From Ignelater luminosus (lineage: Eukaryota > Arthropoda > Insecta > Coleoptera > Elateridae): DNA of 64,000 nt. The stretch lies in assembly GCA_011009095.1 (NCBI GenBank), contig VTPC01007128.1:1-64000 (forward strand). The letters are read 5' to 3'. Position 1 is the first letter of the stretch; every line of letters starts with the position of its first letter. Position numbers and translations under genes: made by a program. Shown here in pieces: positions 24,235 through 36,500 of this stretch. Under the pieces are notes generated by a model. That model saw only the letters and a list, made by a program, of their open reading frames with translations, made no database searches and was not told the origin of the DNA.

Positions 24235-25427
24235 TTAACATTCTCTTGCAGCATTTATTCTAGTTCTTTGATTTTTTTTTCTTTTTCTGTATTTGTAATT
24301 TCTTTGTTCCTCTCTGACTCCTGATAGTAAACTTTTTAAATGTTCTTTCATTATTATTTTATATTTTTCCATCCTTATTTTGGATTTACTATCTGTCTTA
24401 AATATTTTATACCTCGATTCCTTATTTTTTTTTCTAGTCTTATTTTTAGATTTTCTTTTGACTTTGATCCCCTCCAACCTCTTATTTTCCATTGTCATCT
24501 TTATTTTGTTTCTTCTTTCTGCTTTTCTTGCTCTTCTTAGTTTATTCTGCCAATTAATAGTACATTTCAATTTTTCTTTATTATTATTGTTATTTTGATA
24601 ATTTTTTTCTTTTTTGTAATTATTCTTTATCTTATTTTTAAGATTTGCCTTTCTTATTGGTAAACTGTTAATTCTTTTTTTGGGATTTATTCGTTTGTAG
24701 TTTACTGAGAATTTTGCCATATTTTGAATCCCGCTATCTAATATACAATAATGACTTGGTCCATGATTACCTGCTGTTGATTTCTCTTCAACATTTTTGT
24801 TTATTTTTTCTAATTCTATTTTCACATTCTGCTGGTAGTTTCTTGTGCTTTTTCTTGCTCCTTAATTTTCTCATTTATATCTGCATCCCTTATTTGTAAC
24901 ATGTTGATAATTTCTTCTTGGTGTCTTTCTATTTTCCTACGCATTTCATTTTGACATTCATCTATCTTATTATTCACCTCTTCTTGTATTTCACCTCTCA
25001 TGTTTTTAACAATATTATCCCATCTATTCTCATGATCTTCAAATTTTCTTTGAATTTCTTCAAATCTTTTCTCTTGATTATGATTGATTTCTATAAATCT
25101 TTTAGTATTATCTTGTTTAATCTCTTCTAATCTTTTAGTTTGGTCTTCTATTCTTTTAGTTTAGTCTTCAAATCTTTTAGTTTGGTCTTCAAATCTTTTA
25201 TCTTGGTCTTGTTTCATTTCTATTAATATTTTAAGTAAATCTGGTTGTTGTTGTCTTATTCCTTTTTGCTCTTTATCTCCCTTTTCAGCATCTCCCATGG
25301 TCTCCTCCATACTTGTACTTTCTTCTTCCATCTGTTCAATTTCAATATTTTCTTCCTCTCTTTTGTCCCTTTTTCTACTATCTATCGATTTACCTGGCTT
25401 TGACATCTTTCCACTACCAACAGACAA
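24235..25427 (-). pseudogene. Gag-like coiled-coil protein of the LTR element, broken
   Basis: Reading starts at 25427 or an in-frame Met just downstream. An acidic N-terminus is followed by a run of heptad-like repeats (KRFEDQT, KRIEDQT, KRLEEIK, KRFEEIQ), then a very basic Lys/Asn/Arg-rich tail (24825-24235). A stop follows the first repeats at about 25160, and a frame change near 24830 separates the basic part. The coiled-coil head with basic tail, starting about 70 nt after the primer-binding site, fits a Gag-type nucleocapsid protein. I see no CCHC knuckle or protease. The Gag identity is inferred from position and composition. Confidence 0.6.
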
Positions 25428-25493
25428 CTAACAAAATGATAATTATGTCTTTTATTTAACTTGCCCTACCACGTTGGGACGCCAATTTTTTTA

Positions 25494-25697
25494 TGTTATG
25501 ATATGGAGAGCTCTTTTTATCGGGGTGCTTATTTTTCTTCGTTTGGTTCTTAATTTTTTTATTAAAACGCTATTTTTTTGACAATATTAATTTATTTTTT
25601 TAATGTCATTACATTTATCAAACAAAAAACAAAACTTTTTTTTTCCTCTCTTTTTTTATCATTTTCAAATATCACTACATTTTTAATATCATCACAA
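25494..25697 (-). repeat. 5' LTR of the gag-only element
   Basis: A 204-bp LTR matching 23321-23541. On the minus strand it begins TGTGATGATATT and ends CATAACA, just before the primer-binding site. Confidence 0.75.
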
Positions 25698-26117
25698 TAT
25701 GTATTATAATCTTTGTTTGCTTATTTTTAGATTGCTATTTCATGACATTGAATTTTAAACAAGTAGTTGCATTAGGAACTGAGGTTAATGAATTATTTTT
25801 TGCTTCTATTTTGCTAATTAGCTTGCTTTCTAGGTTTTGTGTTTCTCCAATGTGTAGAACACAAAACAAAACAAATTTTTTCATAACTTTAAACGCTTGT
25901 ATTTAATTAAAATTTCCACATCAGTAAGGTAAAGTATAACATGCGTAGCACTAAATCACAAATATACTTAATGGGGCCCTTTTAAGCTGTGTGATGCTTG
26001 CTCTGCCCCGGGATCGGCCGACTTCACGCTTCATTGAGTTGCCAATTAATTCATTATGGTCCATTATCACTGGAATAAAATTGATAAATCTTTGATTTCT
26101 TGCAATACTTTGGTTCC

Positions 26118-26928
26118 TTACTTATTTATCCTCTTCCTCGTATTACCGGTTAGGTGTCGAGGGTTGTATTGCAGTTTTCCCCAGGCTCTTCTGTCCATCG
26201 CCAGTCGTCTAGCCTTTGGCCACGTTGAGCCCCTATCTCTTATTAGTTTACTGACGGTGTCATTCCAGGTTGTTTTAGGTCTATGTGTGCGTCTTTTGGT
26301 GTCCGTGTTAGTTTCCCTTATCATTTTTACCCTATTGTCATTTGTCATTCTTACTACATGACCGAACTACTGTAACTGTCTCCGTTCAATTATTTTTAAT
26401 AGCAGCGTCCGTCATCTCCAGCCTCTCTCGAATAGTCGCGTTTCTTAGTTTGTCACTTCTATACACTCCTTTTATACATCTGAGTATTCTCATCTCCGCA
26501 GCTTGGATTTTAGATTTCATTTTATCACTTAGAGTCCAGGACTCACTGCCATATATTAAGATTGAGATAAATACAGTTTCATAAAGCTTTACTTTTGTGT
26601 TCTTATTTACTTCTCTTTTCCGAAAGAAAGTTGTCTTCAGCGCATTAAATAGTCCAGTTGCATTTTTCAGTCTGTTATTTATATTATTTTCTATATCTCC
26701 TTTGCAATCAAACATGGCTCCTAGGAACTTCAATATATTAGTTTGTTTTAGTCTTTGTCCATTTACGTTAACATCCCCTGTTTCCTGTGTGTCAGCTATT
26801 ACCATCACTTCGGTTTTATTCAGGTTAATATTCATGCCATATTCTTCCAAGGACTCTTTCTATCTTAAAATTGTTTCTTGTAATTCTCTGCTACTTGAAG
26901 CTAGGGGTAATAAATCATTTGAATAATT
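26118..26928 (-). pseudogene. LINE 3' fragment (RTE-like), RT tail and C-terminal region
   Basis: The minus-strand reading 26850-26386 gives EEYGMNINLNKTEVMVI, then KFLGAMFDCKGDIENNINNR, then LIYGSESWTL and EMRILRCIKGVYRSDKLRNA. This is the usual order after the RT active site in RTE-related LINEs. After a frame change, 26348-26118 continues with RPKTTWNDTV...ARRLAMDRRAW. The catalytic palm is missing, and the part just upstream (about 26928-26851) contains a stop. A 5'-truncated dead copy; the clade is tentative. Confidence 0.75.
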
Positions 26929-29900
26929 TTGTATTTGCCTGCAGCAGCGTTGCCAAGTTTAAATTTCTTTTTTTTTTGGTTCGGCAAATCTAAGCACGTT
27001 GGAACATTCGTGTTTTCTATTTTGGCATCTTGAGAGGTTGAGGAAGGCTGCTATCTAAAGCTTTATTGGCATTTACGGGACACCCTATATAACAATAAAA
27101 ATATAAAAAAACTGTGGCAAAAGAGTTGAGAAAAATCTATTCAATTTCTTTATATTTTCATAATTCCCAAAATTTTTAATTGGTCAGTTGATATTTTTTT
27201 ATTTTAATAATTAGATACTTAACCATGTTAAGGTATAATTCTCCGATGGAAAAAATAATATTTCTGAAACACCTCTAAAATTTTTTCATAGTCACCAAGA
27301 AACTCCGTGAATCTCGCGGGCCTAAGTCTAAATCCATCACAGCTACGATCTTTTCATCAGTATTGTTCACTACGTCTTCAAAATGTCTCTCTATCGCTGG
27401 ACCAGAAATTTATTTTAATACCTTTATCTGTATCTTGTAACGTGACTTTGCGTTACAATTTAAATTTTAAACAAACTAGGACCCTTATGTCCTAGGCCGG
27501 CTGAGCTCAGGGGTGGCCTTGAGCGTGGATAATTCGGAGGGGGAAAGCACAATAAAACACACAAATAATTTAACATATCAATATATTAATCTCAAGCAGT
27601 TGTATTTATATTGATAGCACAAAAAAATTTGGCGCCAAGGATTATATAATTTAATACTATCAAAAAAAATTATTAGAACGATTATTTAAGTTCAAAAAAA
27701 TGGAGCATACAAAAATTTAAAATTCTATTTAGTCCTATTAAAAGTCTTCTAAGCATAGAGTAAATTGAAATTCTCAAATCATTTAATAAATTAATTTGAA
27801 ATAAAAAAAAAGACAGGGAACACAACGTCAGAACAGATGAAAAAAAACAATTAAGGAACTTACTTGAAAGTAGCAAATTCAGCTGATATAGCTGTCAGAC
27901 CGAAAAGATGCTTCTTCTTAACCTGAAACAAAATTACAAACACAACTGTTCTAATACTTGTGGCTCATCCCGTATGAAATCATTAAATTTAAATCAACAT
28001 TAGATCTTAAATCATTCAAAAGCAATTTTTATTTAACTTAACAAAAATTTAAAAAAACTGTTTTATTTACAGCATCTTTTTATGAAATGAGTGTAATGCA
28101 ACTTTACGGAAAAATTTAACTCTAAGCTTACTCAGAGCGCAAACATTTTAATGAATCTAGTAAACAATTTGGTTACAAGGAAATCTAATAAATTACAAAA
28201 CTAATTCATAATGGTTAATCGTTCCTGAAGGAAAGAAGACGACAATAGAAATTTAAAAGTCTTGTAACACGATGCGACGGGCGACCGTACTCGTAATCAG
28301 GAGATGACGTCCAAAATTCACTAGGTGACGCGCAGTTCCGAGGTACCACGACTGTTCTCAGCGCTTAGGAGGTGATGAAACAGCTCCCCACTACTGCATC
28401 GAAAGAAACCCCCAATAACGCTGCCATCTCCTGCGAACTTGTTCTCTCAAAGGAGCTGCAGGCTCTCCCAGAAGATTTGCTGTCCTCCCCATAAAAGCTA
28501 AGACGAACACGGGGCAAATGAGAACAAAGTAAAAGACGGGACCGTCTAACATACCTTCAATACGTTTGAAGCTTCTTAACGAAGTATGCTAAATAAGGTA
28601 ATCCCAGAATTCAAGGGTGGCCTTAACAGTAACACTAAACACCTCTCCTCAAGTGGAAACAACAAAAAATTTAAGCGGTTAGAAACCACAACCCGAACGG
28701 TTGATCAGCACACCCGTTCGTCCTAAGCAAGTTCTTAAAACTGACTCCCGTCAAAATTCGGAAAGTGAAACTGCAGGCAAAATGCACAATCTCCAACCAA
28801 TAAGCATTCAGAAAGCAAGTTTGAGGACACCAAAGGGGTATATGGCAATTGCGGATTGGTCCAAGAATTTCAAAAGAGAGTTTAACCTTCGAAAAAACTA
28901 ATCACGAAAATATCGCCCAAAACACGCATTCCTTTGAGATAAAAATTAAATATCACTCAGAACAATAGAAACTCTAATGAGGCAAGCAAAAAAGTTGTTT
29001 AAACCTAATAGGTGAATAGGGAATTTAGACAAAAGCAGATGTCTATTAAAAATTTGAGAAAAATCTCATGCAAACAGCTAGAAATGGACCAAAACTGATG
29101 CTACCCATTCTGAATCTAATAGCCAATCATTAGCTAAATGAGCGATAATAGATAACCTCTGTTAATTAACTGATATCAAATAAATGTCAAACAGAACAAC
29201 AAACGAGTGAAATCATATAAAACAAGCAGAAATTAATTCTACAGAAGCAAAAGAAGTTTGCTTAAACTACATCTGGCAACTAGATCACAAAATAAGATCA
29301 ATCCGAGCCATCCCAGAGTAATTACAACGAAATAATTCTTAAGATTTTCAGTACAAAGAAAATTCCCATGTGCAACATAAATTTAATACAATCAAAATTA
29401 TTAAAAATTTCATTTCAATGATATATAAGGTGGTCTAAAAATATATATTTTCGTACGAATTCTTACAGGAACAGTGGATAGAGATTAAAGATATTAAACA
29501 GCACCCAGTGAAGATAACCAAAATTAGTGAAGGCAAGACCCATGTAAGGTTCATCAAAATGAACGTTACAATCTAAGGCATTGTTCACAAGCCAAGAACT
29601 CCAAAGAAATCTACGAATCTTCTTCTTCGTTGAAACGTCAATTTGATAATTATTTATTTCTGATTCCCATCATTGATGATAAGAAGAAATGTGAAGTGTC
29701 CTGTGAAACTTTGTCAAAGACTTGCAACCAAATACAAGGCAGCAAAGGAATCTACCCAAAGTAGTTCTTTTGAAATGAAGGTAAGTATAACCATTATTCT
29801 TTTATTTGAATTGAATAAAAGTCGAGTCGTATTTATTTATTTATTTATCGGGTGATAAAATAACTTTTAGGGCCGGTCTTTTGAGTTTAAGGGACATGTT

Positions 29901-30524
29901 GTACCTATAGTGTTATGTAAAAGGTAATTGTATAGTGTTTTAAATCTTGATACCAGACACAGTACAATTAATTATTTTACGTTATGTATAATCTAAAAAG
30001 AACCTTAAGCTTTAGTAACAAATTATACAAAAGTCCAATGATAATAAACAAATTACTTTTATTTTTGAATGATGCAACCCATTTTTTGCATATAATGTGG
30101 TATACATTTATGTATATGCAATGTGTCTTCTCCTTATAATCATTTACAACCTTTTGTTGTTAATCGCCAATTACTTAAAAATAATAACAAATTGAAGTAT
30201 ATTTTAAAAACAATAATTAGTAAAATTGTTTTCAAAGTAAGGTTCGCTTTTAAGACAAATACCTTCGGGGACTAGCATTTAAACATTATTTTTAGTGGTT
30301 TAAGGAAATCAATCAAAAAAAAAATGTTCATTAGGTCCAAAGTTTACTTCTCAATCAAAGTATAATTTACTCGGTTAAACGTTTTTGTCAAAGGAATTAT
30401 ACCAGACTAACTGTCAAACCGGTATAATGCCATCAAAACCAAACTAAAACATTTTGCAGGCTAAGCGATTATACTGTGCGACATCAAAGTGACAAGTAGT
30501 TAACACCCGAACACTTTTGAAAAG
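26929..30524. other. Intergenic region upstream of ABCG gene 2
   Basis: About 3.6 kb with no supportable gene. The stretch 27490-28700 has decayed repeat character (for example TTTGGCGCCAAGG at 27629), but I could not delimit an element. The promoter of gene 2 should lie near its right end. Confidence 0.4.
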
Positions 30525-33500
30525 ATGAGTACCATTGACAACAGTTCCTCTGTGAATATGGAATTTCAGGATTTAAGATATTTGATTAATGGTAAGTACA
30601 TTTTGTTTAAAAAATTTACTCAAAATGAAAAATCAAAAAAAAATTGTTTTGATTATTTTAGACAATTAATGTTGTTAACAGTCCTAGAATTTGATTGAGA
30701 GTACTAGGCCGTATCTTCGTTAATTTATACAAACAATTTATTACTCAGTAAAATACAAAAAGAAATACTGTAATAAACAATTGCTAGAAGTAACAACTTT
30801 CTTGTATTATAGGTAAAAAGAGCATTTTAAAGTCAATTAATGGAAAATTTTGTTCCGGGGAACTTACAGCAATTTTAGGGACGAGTGGTGCAGGGAAAAC
30901 TACATTACTAAATATTTTAGCCGGATACATGTAAGTTTAATGATAACATCATTTATTTTTTTTAAATTATTTTAAAGCCCATGTTGATTAGTATTGTTAA
31001 GTAACAAAAAAAAACAACTAAATTTCACTTTACTTAATTTAATAATTCTATACACAGGCTGTACACAGTTATTAATTACAAGACGGCGCATTTATTTCTT
31101 AATATATCCTGTTAAATTTTTAAAAATTGTTCTCAACTACACATTTTCTTAAAGAAAATTACACAATTAACAGAATCCAATATTACTCAATTTATTGTAA
31201 AATGTCAAGTTTAAGAATCTGACCTGATTAACAAGTATTTTGCTTTTAAAATTTTACATCCCCGAACCTCAATAATTAATCTTTAGAAATAATTACTTAT
31301 TAAGGTTTTAACTACCTGCATCTTCTACATGGCGCTCAAAAAATACAGAACGCGATTTTTATCAGTTCTGTTCTAGTGTAGGACGTATCTCGGTGTATTA
31401 TCTTACTTCTCCAGACGGAGATAGATATTATAATATAAAATCGACAAAATAGTAAATCTGCTACTCAGTTATAAAATTACAAACTTCAAATAGTCGTAGG
31501 ATATCCTCATATAGAACTATCATCTACGAGGGCGGTTCAATAAGTACCCGTGTTAGAAATGAAGACACAATTTTTTTCAAAATTTTTTTTTTATTTTTCA
31601 GTATAGTTTCCTTTTAGAAATATACACTTCTCCCAACGTTCCTGCCATTTTTTTAACCCCTCCAAAAAATAGGATTTGTCGAACTCTCCAAAATACGCCT
31701 CTATCTCGGCGATGACTTCCTCGTTTGAGCTAAATTTTTTTCCCACGAGTCATTTCTTCATGTTAGAAAACAAGAAAAAGACGCCGTTCGCATCCCAAAA
31801 AATCGTCGCCATGACCTTTCCGGCCGATGGAACCATCTTCGCCTTCTTTGGAGCAGATTCACCGGGAGAAATCCATTGTTTTGATTGTTGCTTAGTTTCT
31901 GGTATGTAATGATGAATCCAGGTTTCATCAACGGTGACAACTCGACGCAAAAACTCTTTCGGATTTCGCTTAAATTGCTCCAAACACTGCTTCGAAGTTA
32001 ACAGCCGCATCCGCTTGTTGTCCACCGTTAGCAATCGCGGCACCCATCGCGCCGACAATTTTTTCATCGCCAACTTATCATGTAAAATATTAATTGCCGT
32101 TCCGGTCGACACACCTACGGCCTCTGCTACTTCACGCACTTTCGTTCGTCGATCAGCGAGAATCATGTCGTGGACTTTTTGAATGATTTCCTCGGTAACC
32201 ACGTCTGCCGGGCGTCCTGGTCGCTCCTCATCAAAAATGGATGTTCGCCCACGTTTAAATTCGTTGAACCAATATCTAACTGTGGTCATAGATGGCGAAG
32301 TGTCCCCATAAACAGCATCCAACTTTGCTTTTATCTTCTCGCATTTTTTCCCATCCAAAAACAGAAAGCGAATTACCGAACGATACTGCTCTTTTTCCAT
32401 CTTAGCTAAAATCACGAAACACGTCTTACTCAAATGGCTGTCAAATCCAAACTAACCTATCAATCAGTCTGCAATTTGTTATACCGTCGTTTGATAGATG
32501 GCAGCACACGATGATAACACCAACTTCCCTCAGGAACGCCTTTTGTCGTCAAACACGGGTACTTAGTGAACCGCCCTCGTAATTCATTTCGCTGCGTAAA
32601 GTTGACTTGAAGGCCAAGACCTCAAATTAATCCTCTATTGCATTCATTTTTTTTATTGTTATAATTTGTTTTGCTGATACATTATTACTAAAAAGTAACA
32701 AAAAAAAATAATTTTTGAAAACAACTGAAATAAAGCAAAAAAGATAGTTATTCCTAAATGAAAACGTTACTTATAGAGTGATGGAATAAATAATACAGTC
32801 ATTATATAACTTTTTATTTTTTTCTATAGCTTAAAGTACAAAAGGAGAAGGGTGGAAATGTGGTAAACCATTATTATACAAGTGAAATTCTCGAAAACAA
32901 TTTTTTTCCATAAAGGCACGATGCATCTTTCATTTTTCGCACATTATGCGGCTCTTTCCTTTACAGATAGGATTTTTGCATCTCCGTCTCTTCAGGATTT
33001 GTACCAATCTCCTACTTAGTCTCTTGGCAATTTCAGTTCTAAAATTTAATAGACTCATTTCGTTAAGGTCAGAGTGGTCTTTTGCAATTCTTCTATATAG
33101 TAGCCATGAATTACAAATTATGACATCAACAAGATGAAAAAATATTCTGTGGTACCACTTTTTGCTCTTGATATGGATGGGGTACAGCCCAAGTAGTGAG
33201 TCCTGAGATCCATTGCTAGTTTGAATTTCTACTACACGAACTTTATTATCCTTTCCAGGAAAAACCTTGGTTATTCTGGCTGACGTGGTACATTGTTATT
33301 TTATATTAAAACTAGCATTCCTTCTTTATGGTTAGAAACCTTATTAAACCATTTGTATCTTGTTTGAAACTGGTTTAAATAGTCCTTCTACCATTTATTC
33401 CAAAAATTCTGTTTTATTTGAGTATAGATTCAGCAGGATTTTAATCTGTTACAAGGAATATCTGTAATATTTTCTTCAGGAATACAATTATGGAAACCCT

Positions 33501-36500
33501 CTAAGGACAAAAAATGCCCAGGAGTTAAATAAGGTAAATCGTTGATGTCTAGGGAGAAAGGTGTTATTGGGCGCAAACTTAGGATACCCTCAACTTGTAT
33601 AATAACAGTATTTAACTCTTCATAAGTAAGCCTTGTGTCACCAATTGTGGCCTTAAGATGGTGTTTGGAACTCTTGACTCTGGCCTTTTAAAGACCACTG
33701 AATACCGAGGAATAACTTGGAATAAAATGAAATTGAATTTTTTGGGTCAAAAGATTATTTTCAATTTTGTCGACATTGTTTTTTGAATTACAGAAATCAA
33801 ATAATTTTCTGAGTTTATTTGCAGCGCCTTTATAAGTAGACATATTACATACATAGTGCAATAGAGGGTTAACTGTTTCATATTTGGTACAATAACTTGT
33901 CCAGAAACAAGCAAAACTTTTCTAGTTATTGACTTTATGACATTTTCTTGTTGTTCAAAATACTTCTAACATAAATCCTGTTACACTTTTTAAATAATTT
34001 TTATCCGTAAAGTCTGCATTTACATATCCAGATATAATATCTTGATTTAACCTGCATTTATCATAACAAAATTTCCAATCTTCTGCTTCATTTAAGTCTC
34101 TTAATACTTGTTTTAAATGTTTCCAATGTTTTTTCCATACACACTTTGGTATTTACTGAAGAATGTTATAGAGTAACTCAATCCAGATATGCTTCCCAAC
34201 TTGCTTAAGCAACCAATTAATTGTTTATATGGAAATTTAAATTCTTCTTGTCTTGGTTTCAAATCTAATTTGTTCTATTGGTACAATAGCTGCTTTTGCA
34301 TCATTCATGTTAAAATGCCTTGTAATTTTATCAATTAATTCTTTTTGAGTTAGTGCAATTTTATTTTTTTCTTTGCATTTCTAAACCCAAAAATCTCATA
34401 CTTTTATTTGAAACACCTTTTGTTTCAAATAATTTCTCTATTAATCTTCGTTTTAAGTATATCACAAATTTCGTTTCTGACACGCAAGGCCAAAAGTAAA
34501 TTATCAACGTAAATAACTTCCTTTTCGAATGTAAAACATGAATCAACTTTAGACTTTGAAAATTTAAATTCTGTTAGAAAACGATGTAATTGACCATTCC
34601 AGCATCTTGGTGACGGTCTTAAATCATAAAGAGATTTTATCAATTTACATAATTAGTTCTAAAAAATAATCATATAGATTAGTGCATGTGTACAGATTCC
34701 TTCAATATTCCCTTCAAACACGTAGATTTCACATCGTAGTTGATTGAAGTAAAAGTCTTTTTTTACTACGACAGAAAGTAATACAGATATTGTTGCCATT
34801 CTTGCAAATAATGCGTACGTTTGATCTTTGTTCAATTCTGGTTGTGGAAATTCTTGTACAAGTCTTGCTTTATTCATAGTTTTGGTTTGAAGCTTCTTAC
34901 CTGAAAAACCCATATGGAATCGATAATCTGGTAGTGAGGCTAAATTCCAAGCTTCTTCAACCTTAAAGGTTTTTCTGCTACTTCAGTCCATCCTTCCAGT
35001 TCATCAGCTTTTTCCTAAGTTTCTAGATTTTTACCAGGTAAATATCCAACTGTTAGTACTATAATGTTCAATTCATATTCTTTTAGATGTTTTGGCTTTT
35101 GTTTCGATCTATTTCTTCTTCTAATTTGTGCTTCTTGTCCTACCAAGTTTATTGTTTCTAGTATTTTCTCCTCATCTTCTTCTCTTGTTGATCTTGTAAA
35201 TCTACTACAATTTCGTGATCTTCTTTGCCACATATTATTTTATTCATATATCTTCATCAACTTCAATAAATGCTTTTTTCTTTTCTCGTCAGATTTTCTT
35301 TTAGGGTCTTCCGATCCTTCTTCAGTTACATCATCTTATCTACAGGTTGTTCTTCCTCCAAAACTTCTAAATTCGGTTATTTGTTTTAACAACACTTTAA
35401 ATCTAAATTCCTAGTTTGAATATCCAGTCAAATACAAGTAATATAACTAATCGAGGGGCGAATTTAAAGCTTTAGCTGCAGGTAATTTGGAATTCGGCTA
35501 TTGGTGATTTTTATTTGTAAACAACTCCATGTAAGTACTGATGATATGTCCTTCGACCCCAAAATCATTAAATAAGAAATATAAAATTTCCTAGAGCTCA
35601 GAAGAAGCTGACAGAGAATTATTTAAGAGGCACTGAACTTTTTAATTCGATGTTCTCGTCCAGCTCTTTTTCTTCAAGATAATGAGTATTTAATAAACAA
35701 GACCCGAAACAGTGACCATCTTTCTAACCGTCCATCCGTTTCAGTTGTATCATCTTTGCTTGATCTGTTTTTCGTGTCTTTCTTGGTTTTTTGTTTTTCT
35801 TCCTCAGATCTTTCACTCTATTATATAGGCGTCTTGCGACACCCGTCTTTACGCTTCTAGGATAGTTGCAGTCGTGCATGTAACATAAAGGCATTCGTTT
35901 ATGTAATACCTGTAGTACCAGAAAATCATCACAATTTTCTTATTTCATAATATATACCCTATTTGGTAATTTGGCACAATCTTTAGTATTTTCGAAATTT
36001 ACAGTTCATAGTCGACAACAGACTAGAAAATTCAGAATCACACATTTTGCTCAAAGAAACAGACTTACCGTTAAACAGTGCAAGGCGTGCAAAAGCTACA
36101 TAAAATCCATTGATATCAAAACAAAATGCCCCAACGTCCAATATCAGTAAAAGATAAACAAGAAGAAAGAAACGCTGCCAACTTCTGAGACTTTCATACG
36201 AATTTATCTGAAATTGGGGAAAGACGCTTAAGCACCTAGTAGACATTTACATTTCTGGATTTTAAATTCCTTTATATGTTTCTAATATTCTTATTACCTC
36301 TTGCTTTCACCATATACTTTGTATTAATTTGACTTCCGAATATGTATCTGTATCCTAAAGACTGAAACTCTTTTTTTCTGCTATAATGTGTAAGACTGAT
36401 CAAGCACTACATAGAAATATCTTTAGTTGATATTCATCTTTTATTACTCTGTTAGGTTCAGGCTAGTTCTAAAAATTTAGTTTAGACGAATTAGGATATT

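Larger units (their letters stand above)
23321..25697 (-). mobile_element. Gag-only (non-autonomous) LTR retrotransposon
   Basis: The LTRs are 23321-23541 (element 3' LTR) and 25494-25697 (element 5' LTR). Both run TG...CA on the minus strand. They are flanked by a 4-bp ATAT duplication (23317-23320 and 25698-25701). Eight nt inside the 5' LTR is a primer-binding-site-like TTGGCGTCCCAACGTGG (minus strand, about 25485-25469). A purine tract GGAGGGGAAA (23542-23551, minus strand) abuts the 3' LTR. The ~2-kb interior has only a broken Gag-like reading and no pol. It would need another element's reverse transcriptase and integrase. The LTRs have diverged by several indels, so it is not a recent insertion. 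Confidence 0.8.

Noticed and set aside
23649..25130. + strand Phe-rich ORFs
   Set aside because: Antisense to the Lys/Asn-rich Gag-like region of the LTR element.
28701..28901. 66-aa ORF in the intergenic region
   Set aside because: No motif, no promoter or splice context, and it lies in decayed repeat DNA.
31676..32409. + strand ORFs over the mariner
   Set aside because: Reverse-frame shadows of the transposase.
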